From JACCYJ01 sp038198775 (GTDB lineage Bacteria; Actinomycetota; Actinomycetes; Propionibacteriales; Nocardioidaceae): 64,000 nucleotides of DNA. The notes under the pieces were generated by a model that saw only the letters and a program-made list of their open reading frames with translations, searched no databases and was not told the origin of the DNA. The stretch is from positions 147,643-211,642 of the forward strand of contig JBBPZV010000038.1 of assembly GCA_038198775.1 (NCBI GenBank), in the 5' to 3' direction. Positions 7,786 through 15,953 of the stretch are shown here, piece after piece. The translations under genes were made by a program, and so were the position numbers. Numbering within the stretch: position 1 is the stretch's first letter; each line of letters opens with the position of its first letter.

Positions 7786-9354
7786 GTGCGGTCGATCCGG
7801 GTAGAGGTCAGCGGACGCGCACTCGTCTTCAACGGCGACCGCGTCGTCAAGATCGGCCGAGCGCCTGACGCCGACATCGTGCTGACCGGCCCGAGCACCT
7901 CTCGGGCACACGCCGAACTGCGACCCGACGGGCAGGGATGGCACCTCGTCGACCTCGGCAGTCAACACGGGACACACATCTCCGGCCGAGCGGTCAAAGA
8001 CACACTGGTTCCGAACGATGTCACGGTGTTGTTCGGTCGCGAAACGGACGGCTCACTGGTTAGGTTGCTTCCAACCCGGCGAGAAGCCCCCCTCGGCCCT
8101 CCATTGGAAGCCACTCGAGCCGGGACACCCCGACCGGCCCACACAGTCGCTGCCAACGCAGCACAGGGTGCGGGCTCCGGACTGGTGGTTCGCGTCGCCG
8201 GTCGCGACCACTCCTTCGGGCCGGGGCACACGGTCAGCATCGGACGCGACCCTGGCTCGGACGTGGTTTGCGAAGATCCCACCGTCTCCCGCCACCATGG
8301 CCGACTCGAGCCGCAGCCCTACGGATGGCTCTACATCGACAGCTCGAGCACCGGCACGTACACCGGTGCCAGGCGGCGTTCGACGATACGGATCGACAAG
8401 GCCCAGAGACTGCGCCTGGGCCACCCAGCCGCCGGAGTGGAACTCACAATCACGCCGGTGTATCCGGCGGCGGTTGCCCAACGGCAACTCCGACGCCGAA
8501 GTCGCCGCAAGCGGGGGCTCGCCTTGGTTGCGGGGCTCGCGACGGTAGCGGTGACGATCGCCACCGCCGTCTTTGTGCTGCGCCTCTTCGAAGGCCCACA
8601 GCGCGTGCAGACAGGTCGGGTGACGTCCACTTCTCCACCGCCGACCGGTCTGACCTCCGATGAGCTGGACCGGGCGAAGGCGGCCACAGTGTTACTCTCC
8701 GCGACAACCGTCAATAGCCAGGGAATGGCGGTGAGCTACTCCGGATCAGGCTCCATCATCGACCCGAATGGCATGATCTTGACCAATGCCCACGTCGCGG
8801 CGCCGCACGCACCCGGACTGGCCAGCCGCTACCCACCCAGCGGGTTGCAGAACCCGCCGTACCTCGCGGTGTCCCTCACCCGGGCGTCCGATGACAGACC
8901 AGCTGACGCGGAGTACCGGGCCCGACTGGTGCGCGCCAACGGGTACATAGATGCCGCGATCGTCCAGATCTACGCCAACGCCGACGGATCGCCGCTGTCG
9001 GCTGAGCTCGATCTTCCCACCGTGCCAATCGGGGATTCCGACGAACTGCGGACCGGCGACGACATCACGATCTTGGGGTTCCCGGGAATCTCGGACTCTC
9101 GCGCGGTGTCAGTCACCCGCGGCGTGGTGTCGACATTCATCAAGGACTCATCCCTTCCGGGGCCGCGCGGAGAGATCGACACCGACGCGCGCATCGCTCC
9201 AGGGAACTCGGGCGGGCTGGCCATCAACGACAACGGCCAGATCATCGGCATCCCCTCCGCGTATCGGCAAGAGGCCGGGTCTCCGATCGTGTCCGGGAGG
9301 GTACGGCCGATCAATCAGGTCAAACCGCTCATCGCCCGGGCAGCCGGTGAGTAG
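7786..9354 (+). CDS. membrane serine protease (HtrA-like) with two N-terminal FHA domains
   Basis: The protein has 522 residues. FHA 1 is at about 5-85 (KIGRAPDADIV, TSRAHAEL, GSQHGTHI) and FHA 2 at about 130-225 (SIGRDPGSDVV, VSRHHGRL, SSTGTYT). One membrane helix follows at about 245-268, then an extracytoplasmic trypsin/S1C domain with His336 (ILTNAHVAAP), Asp389 (GYIDAAIVQI) and Ser475 (APGNSGGLAI). The triad is complete, so it should be active. No PDZ domain is visible, unlike classical HtrA. The cytosolic FHA pair should bind phospho-threonine, which would link an internal kinase signal to external proteolysis. The GTG start has GAGGAG six bases upstream. It lies between paralogs A and B, 38 bp before B. 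Confidence 0.88.
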   Translation: MRSIRVEVSGRALVFNGDRVVKIGRAPDADIVLTGPSTSRAHAELRPDGQGWHLVDLGSQHGTHISGRAVKDTLVPNDVTVLFGRETDGSLVRLLPTRREAPLGPPLEATRAGTPRPAHTVAANAAQGAGSGLVVRVAGRDHSFGPGHTVSIGRDPGSDVVCEDPTVSRHHGRLEPQPYGWLYIDSSSTGTYTGARRRSTIRIDKAQRLRLGHPAAGVELTITPVYPAAVAQRQLRRRSRRKRGLALVAGLATVAVTIATAVFVLRLFEGPQRVQTGRVTSTSPPPTGLTSDELDRAKAATVLLSATTVNSQGMAVSYSGSGSIIDPNGMILTNAHVAAPHAPGLASRYPPSGLQNPPYLAVSLTRASDDRPADAEYRARLVRANGYIDAAIVQIYANADGSPLSAELDLPTVPIGDSDELRTGDDITILGFPGISDSRAVSVTRGVVSTFIKDSSLPGPRGEIDTDARIAPGNSGGLAINDNGQIIGIPSAYRQEAGSPIVSGRVRPINQVKPLIARAAGE

Positions 9355-9392
9355 AGTCCGCGCCATCGCAGCCCGCATGCCGAGGTGACCGG

Positions 9393-10934
9393 ATGGCCCT
9401 GCACACCGACCTGCAAACGCTGGTACGTCGCTATGGAGCCGAGGTGCTGGCCGACGCCGACGGCCTGCGTGCGTCGCTGGATGACTTCCTCGACGAAGGC
9501 GTCGCATCCCCCGGTGAGATCAACCTGGTCGTGGACGCGGTGCGGCTCGGAGCCTACGAGCGGCTGATCTCGATGCTCGAACATGGCGCGGAGGCAAGAC
9601 CTGCCCTGCAGACGGCCGGGGAGTCGTTGGCCCGCGAACGTGGTGGCGCCGACGTGCGCAGCGCGGTGTGGGCGTGTGCCGTGCTCGGATTCGCAGTCGG
9701 GCGGGTGCCCGCCGACCTCGTCGTGGGACCGCCCGGCCCGGACCTGCCAGGATCGCCGGACCCCGAGCCGCCAGGAGACCAGACAGTTCGCCGACAGACT
9801 GGTGCGCCGCCGGAAGGAACCGGCGGCCTGCAGCCGACATGGGGTTCGGGATGGCAGAGCGGCGAGCCTCCAGACGGTTCCGCACCGCTGACATCAAAGG
9901 GTTCGGCCTGGCTGCCGGTAGGGATTGTCGCCGCCGTGGTTGTGGTGGTGGCGGTGGCTGTCACGGGGTTCGTGCTGGCCCGAGGCAACGGTTCCCCGAC
10001 GGCCACCGTCTCGACCTCGGCCGTCACGACTCCCACGGTCTCCGCCGATCCGGAAACCGGCGGGAGTGGTGCCACGACACCTCCCCCCACGAAGACACCT
10101 CCTCCCGACACCACGGTTTCGGTTCCCGTCGTCCGGGCGGACTACGCAGCCCTCGGCAGCAACGTGACCCGAGGAGCCAACACCTGCCAGCGCCGATCAC
10201 CGGGAACCGGGGAGGCGGACCGTGTCACGTGCGCCTTCCACCAGCTCGAAGCCGAGTTCGTCACCTACGACTCGGTGGGCGCGCTTGCACGTCAGCGCCG
10301 CCAGGTGCGCGCCTCGCTGAGCGAGCCCGACCAACGCCGAAACGCCGACGGGTACTACTTTCTCGCAAGCGGCGGCGGTACCACGACGCTCTACTGGGAC
10401 TCCACGACCGACCAGATGAGCGCCTACCTGGAAGCCGACGAAACGATCCTCGCCCCTCAGGCAGCGAGGACCTGGTTCGATCAGCGAGGGGACACACCGG
10501 TCAGTCGTCCCAGGACACACCCCCGAGAACCCTTCCGGTCCGACGACCTCTACGAGTTCGCCACCTCGACGCGATATGTCACCGATGTGGCCAGTGACTG
10601 CCGGCGCTACAAGCCCGAGGTCTCCGGCCAAGTCGAGTTGGTCAAATGCTCTGGGAAGAGAGGCTACAACCTCTACTTTGCTCGGGTAAGGAACCTTGAA
10701 AAACTCAAAGACCGCCAAGACGTCTGGCGGAACGGAGCTCAGACCACGACCACCTGGGACTGGAGCACCGACTCCAACTATCCTCGCTCGGGGGCCCTGT
10801 TCAAGACGTTTGCCGACCAGACGGGAAAGGCAGTCATTTACTGGGACGAAACCGAGCTGGCCTGCTACGGCCTCGTCTTCGCCCCCGACAAGCGTCTTGC
10901 GGCCGCCTACAAGTACTGGCGCGACGGGATCTGA
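9393..10934 (+). CDS. paralog B: conserved cytosolic domain - TM - duplicated ectodomain
   Basis: The protein has 513 residues. The N-terminal ~110 residues match paralog A over their whole length (TLVRRYGAEVLADADGLRA, LDDFLDE, AYERLISMLEHGAEARPAL). A linker with QPTWGSGWQSG leads to a membrane helix at about 173-198 and a Thr/Pro-rich stalk. Two copies of the ectodomain follow, at about 250-370 (ANTC...RVTC...LYWDS) and 386-513 (ASDC...LVKC...IYWDE...KYWRDGI). The second copy aligns with the single ectodomain of paralog A, so B probably arose by internal duplication. A GAGGTGA site precedes the ATG. It ends 16 bp from the convergent PP2C gene. Function is unknown; a paired sensor is the simplest reading. 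Confidence 0.8.
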   Translation: MALHTDLQTLVRRYGAEVLADADGLRASLDDFLDEGVASPGEINLVVDAVRLGAYERLISMLEHGAEARPALQTAGESLARERGGADVRSAVWACAVLGFAVGRVPADLVVGPPGPDLPGSPDPEPPGDQTVRRQTGAPPEGTGGLQPTWGSGWQSGEPPDGSAPLTSKGSAWLPVGIVAAVVVVVAVAVTGFVLARGNGSPTATVSTSAVTTPTVSADPETGGSGATTPPPTKTPPPDTTVSVPVVRADYAALGSNVTRGANTCQRRSPGTGEADRVTCAFHQLEAEFVTYDSVGALARQRRQVRASLSEPDQRRNADGYYFLASGGGTTTLYWDSTTDQMSAYLEADETILAPQAARTWFDQRGDTPVSRPRTHPREPFRSDDLYEFATSTRYVTDVASDCRRYKPEVSGQVELVKCSGKRGYNLYFARVRNLEKLKDRQDVWRNGAQTTTTWDWSTDSNYPRSGALFKTFADQTGKAVIYWDETELACYGLVFAPDKRLAAAYKYWRDGI

Positions 10935-10950
10935 GCTGAGCGCAGGCAGC

Positions 10951-11769
10951 TCACTCGGCCAGGGTCTGGTTCAGCAGCAAGGCAAATGTGGTGTCGTCGC
11001 CACCGGTTTCGGCGGGTTCGATCAGCCACTCGGGCAGCTTGGCTGCCATCCACGCGGCGCCGTGGATCCGCAGATGGGTTACGAGCTCCGCGCCGACCTG
11101 CCGCCACCAGCCGGTCCCGTCGACCTGCGGTGCGCCGAAACCATCCGTGGCGGCGAACGCCAGGGCCACCTCGCTCGCCCGTACGTCGAGCGCGGTCGCG
11201 CGCACGTACTGCTGGGCATCGAGCTGGCACAGCGAAGTGGTGTGGATGCCGTCCAGTTGCGGGTCCTCCGGCAGCGGTCGGCTCGCCTCACCGGCGGCAA
11301 ATGCCACGACGGCATCCCCGTCCCCTAGTTGAACGACCCCCAGGCAGCTCGACGTCGCGACCAACGCGATCACCGTGGAACCGTACGGCCGCAGCACCGC
11401 CTCCTCCCCCGAGCCCGTTAGGGCGACACGGTCATCAGCAGAGAAGGGATGCAGGCGCACATGTTCGCGCACCCGTTGTTGCCACCCGCTGACCAAGGAT
11501 GGTGCCAGCTGCTCGTCCAGCAGCGACCGCAGATGGGAGGCATCACTGGCTGCCCGAGCAGCCTCCATTGCCAAGTCGACGGTGAGGTCGGCCGCGAAGC
11601 GGGATCCGATCTCGGAGCGGAAGTGTGCCCGATGGCCGTGGCCGTCCGCGACGGCGACCGCCGCGATCTCGCCTTCTACACACGTCGCGCACGCGTCCTG
11701 GTTGATACCGCTGGGACCGTGCAGGGAACCCCGGCAGGTCGCGGCCAACGCCAGCCACGACGGTTTCAT
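10951..11769 (-). CDS. PP2C-family (PPM) protein phosphatase
   Basis: This 272-residue soluble protein shows the PPM metal motifs: GINQDAC near residue 25, VADGHG with Asp42, a GDGDAVV strand in mid-protein, ATDGF near 200 and GDDTTFALL near the C terminus. It should remove phosphate from Ser/Thr residues and so oppose the kinases of the cluster. The ATG at 11769 is chosen because it overlaps the upstream VWA gene's stop codon as ATGA, which implies translational coupling; a TTG 18 bp earlier is less likely. VWA, PP2C and kinase genes side by side match the TerY-P triad described in comparative-genomics work on tellurite-resistance-associated systems. Confidence 0.88.
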   Translation of the reverse strand: MKPSWLALAATCRGSLHGPSGINQDACATCVEGEIAAVAVADGHGHRAHFRSEIGSRFAADLTVDLAMEAARAASDASHLRSLLDEQLAPSLVSGWQQRVREHVRLHPFSADDRVALTGSGEEAVLRPYGSTVIALVATSSCLGVVQLGDGDAVVAFAAGEASRPLPEDPQLDGIHTTSLCQLDAQQYVRATALDVRASEVALAFAATDGFGAPQVDGTGWWRQVGAELVTHLRIHGAAWMAAKLPEWLIEPAETGGDDTTFALLLNQTLAE

Positions 11770-12470
11770 GGCTGGGTAGTGCTCCAAATGGGGTCCCCCG
11801 TCGGGGCGTCGGGCGCTGTGTAGCTGATACCCGAATTGCCGATGACCGGCATTGAGGCGCCCCTGCTCGCCGCCTTCGATGCCCAGACGATGAACTCCAC
11901 GAGCTGCTGCGGATTGTCGGCGCGCAGCAATGGCACGTCCTCGCGGCCGATGAACCGACGCAGCGAATTCATGTCGGCGTCCTTGCCGACCCCGAGGGCC
12001 AGGCGGACCGCTGCCCTCCCCCAGGGCTCGGCCATCAGTTCCCGCAGCCCGGTCGAGTAGTGCGGGCCAGCGGTGTGCGTCGGGCGCCCGTCGGACACCA
12101 ATATGATCGCTGGAGGGTAGCCTCGCGCCTGCTCCGCGAGCTCACGCATGCAGCGAGCTAACTCGCGCAAAGCCAGACCAAGCTCGGTGAAGCCCTGGGG
12201 CACCGCATCCACGCCACGCCAGCGGAACTTCTCGATCTCGATGGGCTGTTCGACGATCCAGCGAGTTTCGGTCGCGAAGGCGAGGATCCGGATCAACATC
12301 TGGGCGTGTGGGTTGGCCCGCGCATCGTCGCGCAAATGAGGTACGACCTCGCGGATCGCGTTGTTGAGCGCCTGGATGCGGCCGGCTCGCTGCATGGACC
12401 CGGACACGTCGAGGACGAAGAAGAAGTGCAGTGGCTTACGCCCCACCGCACCGCCCAAGCGGTCGCTCAT
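11766..12470 (-). CDS. VWA (TerY-like) domain protein
   Basis: The 234-residue protein is essentially one von Willebrand A domain with an intact metal-dependent adhesion site: DVSGS at residues 21-25, Thr95 (GFTELGLAL) and Asp near 130 (ILVSDGRPTH). It is cytosolic, with no signal peptide. A longer open frame runs upstream, but the ATG at 12470 has GAGGTGA directly before it, and the extension would overlap the divergent kinase gene. In the TerY-P triad the VWA protein is thought to act as a scaffold between kinase and phosphatase; that role is family knowledge, not visible here. Confidence 0.87.
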   Translation of the reverse strand: MSDRLGGAVGRKPLHFFFVLDVSGSMQRAGRIQALNNAIREVVPHLRDDARANPHAQMLIRILAFATETRWIVEQPIEIEKFRWRGVDAVPQGFTELGLALRELARCMRELAEQARGYPPAIILVSDGRPTHTAGPHYSTGLRELMAEPWGRAAVRLALGVGKDADMNSLRRFIGREDVPLLRADNPQQLVEFIVWASKAASRGASMPVIGNSGISYTAPDAPTGDPIWSTTQP

Positions 12471-12620
12471 GTCACCTCGCTGCCGAACCTGATCAGGAGT
12501 ACCGAGTCGAACCATACTCTCGGCGGCTGATCCCCGGCGTCCACCGAAAGTGCTTGCCGCCACCCTTCTCGACAGCGGATGATGGCGAGGACGTCCCCGC
12601 CAGTTCGAGAGGTTGGCCAC
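12471..12620 (+). promoter_or_regulatory. divergent intergenic region of the VWA-PP2C operon and triad kinase
   Basis: These 150 bp separate two divergent transcripts and must contain both promoters. No strong consensus -35/-10 pair or perfect operator palindrome stands out, so only the position is asserted. Confidence 0.4.
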
Positions 12621-13919
12621 ATGCTGCTTCACGGCGGCACCCGCATCGACCTCGGCATCCTCGGGGAGGCCAAAGTGGGGCGTGAGCTCGGGCAAGGCGG
12701 CGAAGGCTACGTCTACGAGGTGCACCGAGAAGGGGGCCGACCGTTGGCCCTGAAGTGGTACAAGCCGCAGTGCGCAACTCCGGCTCAGAAGGCTGCCCTC
12801 ACGATGCTGGTCGAACAGGGCGCCCCCCACCCGCGGTTCCTGTGGCCGCTCAGCCTCGGCCATGTTGCCGGCGAGCCTAGCTTCGGCTACGTCATGCCGC
12901 TGCGTCCATCCCGCTTCATGGAGATGGCATACCTCGTCTCCGGCAGAACGCCAGAGGGGAAGGAGCTCGTCACATCGTTTGCGGCGGTCATATCACTATG
13001 CCGACAGTTAGCGGACAGCTTCCTGCGACTGCACTCCCGCGGACTGTGTTACCGAGACATCAGTTTCGGAAATGTTGCCTTCGATCCCGAAACCGGGGAT
13101 GCCTGCATCTGTGACAACGACAATGTCGGTATCGACAACGGCGGCGGTCGCATCCTCGGTACTCCTTTCTTTATGGCCCCCGAGGTGGTCAGCGACACCA
13201 CGTTACGGACGATGCCCAACACCGATACCGACCGGCACTCCCTCGCCGTCCTGCTGTTCTATGCATTGTGCGTCGGGCACCCGCTCGAGGGTCGTCGCAC
13301 CGAAACCGGGTTGCGCGATGCCTCATGGCTCATGCGACATTTCGGCACCGACCCGTTGTTCACCTTTGACCCAGACGACGACTCGAACCGCCCCGTCGAG
13401 GGCACGGTCCAGGCCTACTGGGACATCTATCCTGCCTTCGTACGAGAAGCGTTCACCCGCGCGTTCACCGAAGGGCTGCGGGACCCGGGGAGCCGGGTTA
13501 CCGAGAGCGAGTGGATCAAGGTGGCAGACCGGCTTGCCGACAGCATGATCCAGTGCGCACAGTGCGGGGCTACGAACTTCTGGGACGAGTCGGATCCTTC
13601 CCCGTCGTGCGCACGCTGCCAGACGCCGGTCCGTCCGCCGTTCGTGCTGAGCGTCGGACGGCGTCAGGTTGCTGTCAGCCGCTTCGCACGTATCCGGTCA
13701 GAGCACCTGAGGCTGGCTGCCGGGGAATCAGAGGACGTGGCACGGGTCCGCCGCCATCCCACCGACTCGCAACGGTGGGGTCTGGAGAACCTCACCAAGC
13801 GCTCGTGGGAGGCGGTGCTCCCAGACGCCACGGCGTATCAGGTACAGCCGGGGCACACCGTGGAGTTGTCCGGAGGCCTGCGCATCAACATGCGGCCCGG
13901 TGAGATCGTGGTTCGATAG
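12621..13919 (+). CDS. TerY-P-type protein kinase with C-terminal zinc ribbon
   Basis: The 432-residue protein has a kinase domain at about 15-290: glycine loop ELGQGGEGYVYEV (22-34), lysine K45 (LALKWYKP), catalytic loop YRDISFGN (144-151) and DND at 165-167 where DFG is usual. The HRD histidine is Tyr and the loop Lys is Ser, but the catalytic Asp146 and the Mg-binding Asn151 remain. A four-cysteine ribbon (CAQC...CARC, about 311-342) follows, then a ~90-residue beta-rich tail. The ATG at 12621 has GAGAGG eight bases upstream; an in-frame start at 12579 has no such site. It is transcribed divergently from its likely partners, the VWA and PP2C proteins. Confidence 0.85.
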   Translation: MLLHGGTRIDLGILGEAKVGRELGQGGEGYVYEVHREGGRPLALKWYKPQCATPAQKAALTMLVEQGAPHPRFLWPLSLGHVAGEPSFGYVMPLRPSRFMEMAYLVSGRTPEGKELVTSFAAVISLCRQLADSFLRLHSRGLCYRDISFGNVAFDPETGDACICDNDNVGIDNGGGRILGTPFFMAPEVVSDTTLRTMPNTDTDRHSLAVLLFYALCVGHPLEGRRTETGLRDASWLMRHFGTDPLFTFDPDDDSNRPVEGTVQAYWDIYPAFVREAFTRAFTEGLRDPGSRVTESEWIKVADRLADSMIQCAQCGATNFWDESDPSPSCARCQTPVRPPFVLSVGRRQVAVSRFARIRSEHLRLAAGESEDVARVRRHPTDSQRWGLENLTKRSWEAVLPDATAYQVQPGHTVELSGGLRINMRPGEIVVR

Positions 13920-13955
13920 CGACCTCAGGCCACCGTCACCGCGAAGGGTCAGAAG

Positions 13956-15008
13956 ATGACGAACCCCCACGCGAGGATTCCCACCGAAGGTGGTCGCATC
14001 CCTGCGCCGCTGGAGCCACCGCGGGAAGCTCCGGACCGCAACCTCGCGCTCGACTTGGTGCGCGTAACCGAGGCGGCGGCGATGGCTGCCGGGCGTTGGG
14101 TCGGCCGCGGTGACAAACTCGGCGCCGACCGGGTGGCCGTCAACGCGATGCGCATCATGATCGGCACGGTCGGCATGAACGGCACCGTCGTGATCGGCGA
14201 GGGCGAGAAGGACAACGCGCCAATGCTCTACAACGGGGAGGCCGTTGGTGACGGCACCGGGCCTGAGTGTGATGTCGCGGTCGACCCGATCGACGGGACC
14301 ACCCTCACGGCCAAGGGAATGAGCAATGCGGTTTCCGTACTCGCCGTGGCACCGCGCGGCAGCATGTACGACCCGTCGGCGGTCTTCTACATGGAGAAGC
14401 TGGCTACCGGGCCGGAGGCGGCTGCGGTGGTCGACATCCGGCTCCCGGTTGCAGAAAACATCGCCCTGGTCGCCAAGGCCAAGGGCTCAGCACCGAAGGA
14501 CGTCACCGTCTGCATCCTCGACCGACCGCGACATGCAGACATCGTCACCGACATCCGGGAAACCGGGGCCCGGATCAAGTTCATCACTGATGGTGACGTC
14601 GCTGGGGCCATCATGGCCGCCCGGCCCGGCACCGGAGTGGACCTCCTGCTGGGCATCGGGGGAACCCCGGAGGGGATCATCACGGCCTGTGCGATGAAGT
14701 GCCTGGGAGGCATCATCCAGGGTCGGCTCTGGCCGAGCGACGACACCGAACGCCGCAAGGCGCTCGACGCCGGCCTCGACGTCGACGCGGTGCTCGGCAC
14801 CGACGACCTGGTCGCGGGCGATGACTGCTTCTTCGTCGCCACCGGTATTACCGACGGTGAACTGATGCGGGGCGTTCGCTACCGCGCCGGCGGGTGCTCT
14901 ACCCACTCGCTGGTGATGCGGTCCCGAAGCGGCACCATCCGCGAGATCATCAGCCAACACCAATTGGAGAAACTTGCAGCCTACTCAGCGGTGGACTTCG
15001 AACACTGA
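13956..15008 (+). CDS. glpX: class II fructose-1,6-bisphosphatase
   Basis: GlpX hydrolyses fructose-1,6-bisphosphate to fructose-6-phosphate in gluconeogenesis. The 350-residue length is normal for the family. Metal and phosphate motifs of the lithium-sensitive phosphatase fold are present: GEGEKDNAPMLYNGE near 80-95 and DPIDGTTL near 110-117. In many actinobacteria glpX lies next to fumC. Here fumC is about 8 kb further on, while a fumC remnant lies at 17.6 kb. The gene follows the triad kinase by 36 bp and overlaps the sugar kinase start by 35 bp. Confidence 0.93.
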   Translation: MTNPHARIPTEGGRIPAPLEPPREAPDRNLALDLVRVTEAAAMAAGRWVGRGDKLGADRVAVNAMRIMIGTVGMNGTVVIGEGEKDNAPMLYNGEAVGDGTGPECDVAVDPIDGTTLTAKGMSNAVSVLAVAPRGSMYDPSAVFYMEKLATGPEAAAVVDIRLPVAENIALVAKAKGSAPKDVTVCILDRPRHADIVTDIRETGARIKFITDGDVAGAIMAARPGTGVDLLLGIGGTPEGIITACAMKCLGGIIQGRLWPSDDTERRKALDAGLDVDAVLGTDDLVAGDDCFFVATGITDGELMRGVRYRAGGCSTHSLVMRSRSGTIREIISQHQLEKLAAYSAVDFEH

Positions 15009-15942
15009 CGCACGAGCGGGCCGCTTCCTGGTCGTCGGGGAGTCGCTCGTCGACGTCACCTGCGGCACCCAGGCAGTTCCCCGGGCGGCTCCCGGGGGCT
15101 CCGCGCTCAATGTCGCGGTCGGACTAGCCCGGCTCGACCGTCCCACGACGCTCGCGACTCAGCTCGGAGACGACCCGTACGGGGCGCTGCTCCGCAGGCA
15201 CCTTGGCGCCTCCGGCGTCGAGGTAATGGCGCTTCCGCCGCCCGGTCCCACCGGCGTCGCGACCGCTGACGTTGACGCCGCCGGTCACGCGACCTACACC
15301 TTCGACCTGCGCTGGAACGTGGCAGAAGTGGGGATCCCCACCGGGCACGATCTGCTGCACGTCGGTTCACTGGGAGCGGTCCTGCCGCCGGGAGCTGACG
15401 CGGTACTGGCTAGCGTCCGGCGGGCCCGGCAGGCCGGTGTCGCCGTGAGTTTGGACCCGAACCTGCGTCCGGCGCTGACACCGAACGTGATTCAGGTTCG
15501 CGAGCGGGTGCTCGCGCTGGCGTCCGAGGCGGACATCGTGAAGCTCAGCGACGAGGACGCCGAGCTGCTCTTCGAGACGACCAGCGCGGAGGTCGTCGTA
15601 ACCGCGCTGCTGGCGCTCGGTGTCCGGCTGGTGGCGCTCACTTGCGGGTCACGCGGAGCTGCGCTGGCCAGTCCGGACGGCTGGGTCAATGTGGCCGCTG
15701 AATCGGTCACGGTGTCGGACACGATCGGAGCCGGCGACTCCTTCATGGCTGCGCTGTTGGCCGGAATCCACACACCCGGACGGCTGCGGCCGGCCGAACT
15801 GGATCGACTCGGTCGGGCGGCCTGCGCGGCGGCGGCCGTCACCTGCTCACGGCCGTCAGCGGACCCGCCTTGGTCGGCGGAGCTGGCCTCTCGCCGCATA
15901 TCATCCCTTCCAGGAGCGAGCAAGGCGAGTTCTGACAGTTGA
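14974..15942 (+). CDS. PfkB-family sugar kinase
   Basis: This 322-residue ribokinase-fold protein starts with FLVVGESLVDVTCG and has the glycine-rich N-terminal PfkB pattern (APGGSALNVAVGLARL). It also has the signature-2 motif DTIGAGDSFMAALLAG with the catalytic Asp near residue 255. It phosphorylates a sugar, probably fructose or a related hexose or pentose, but the substrate is not determinable here. No ATG or GTG is available in frame. The TTG at 14974 has GGAGA just upstream and lies inside the end of glpX, so translation is probably coupled. Paralog C begins 11 bp after its stop. Confidence 0.85.
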   Translation: MQPTQRWTSNTDARAGRFLVVGESLVDVTCGTQAVPRAAPGGSALNVAVGLARLDRPTTLATQLGDDPYGALLRRHLGASGVEVMALPPPGPTGVATADVDAAGHATYTFDLRWNVAEVGIPTGHDLLHVGSLGAVLPPGADAVLASVRRARQAGVAVSLDPNLRPALTPNVIQVRERVLALASEADIVKLSDEDAELLFETTSAEVVVTALLALGVRLVALTCGSRGAALASPDGWVNVAAESVTVSDTIGAGDSFMAALLAGIHTPGRLRPAELDRLGRAACAAAAVTCSRPSADPPWSAELASRRISSLPGASKASSDS

Positions 15943-15953
15943 GGAAGGTGGAG

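Noticed and set aside
12471..12863. Longer VWA protein starting at 12863
   Set aside because: The extension would overlap the divergent kinase gene and lacks a ribosome site, whereas 12470 has GAGGTGA.
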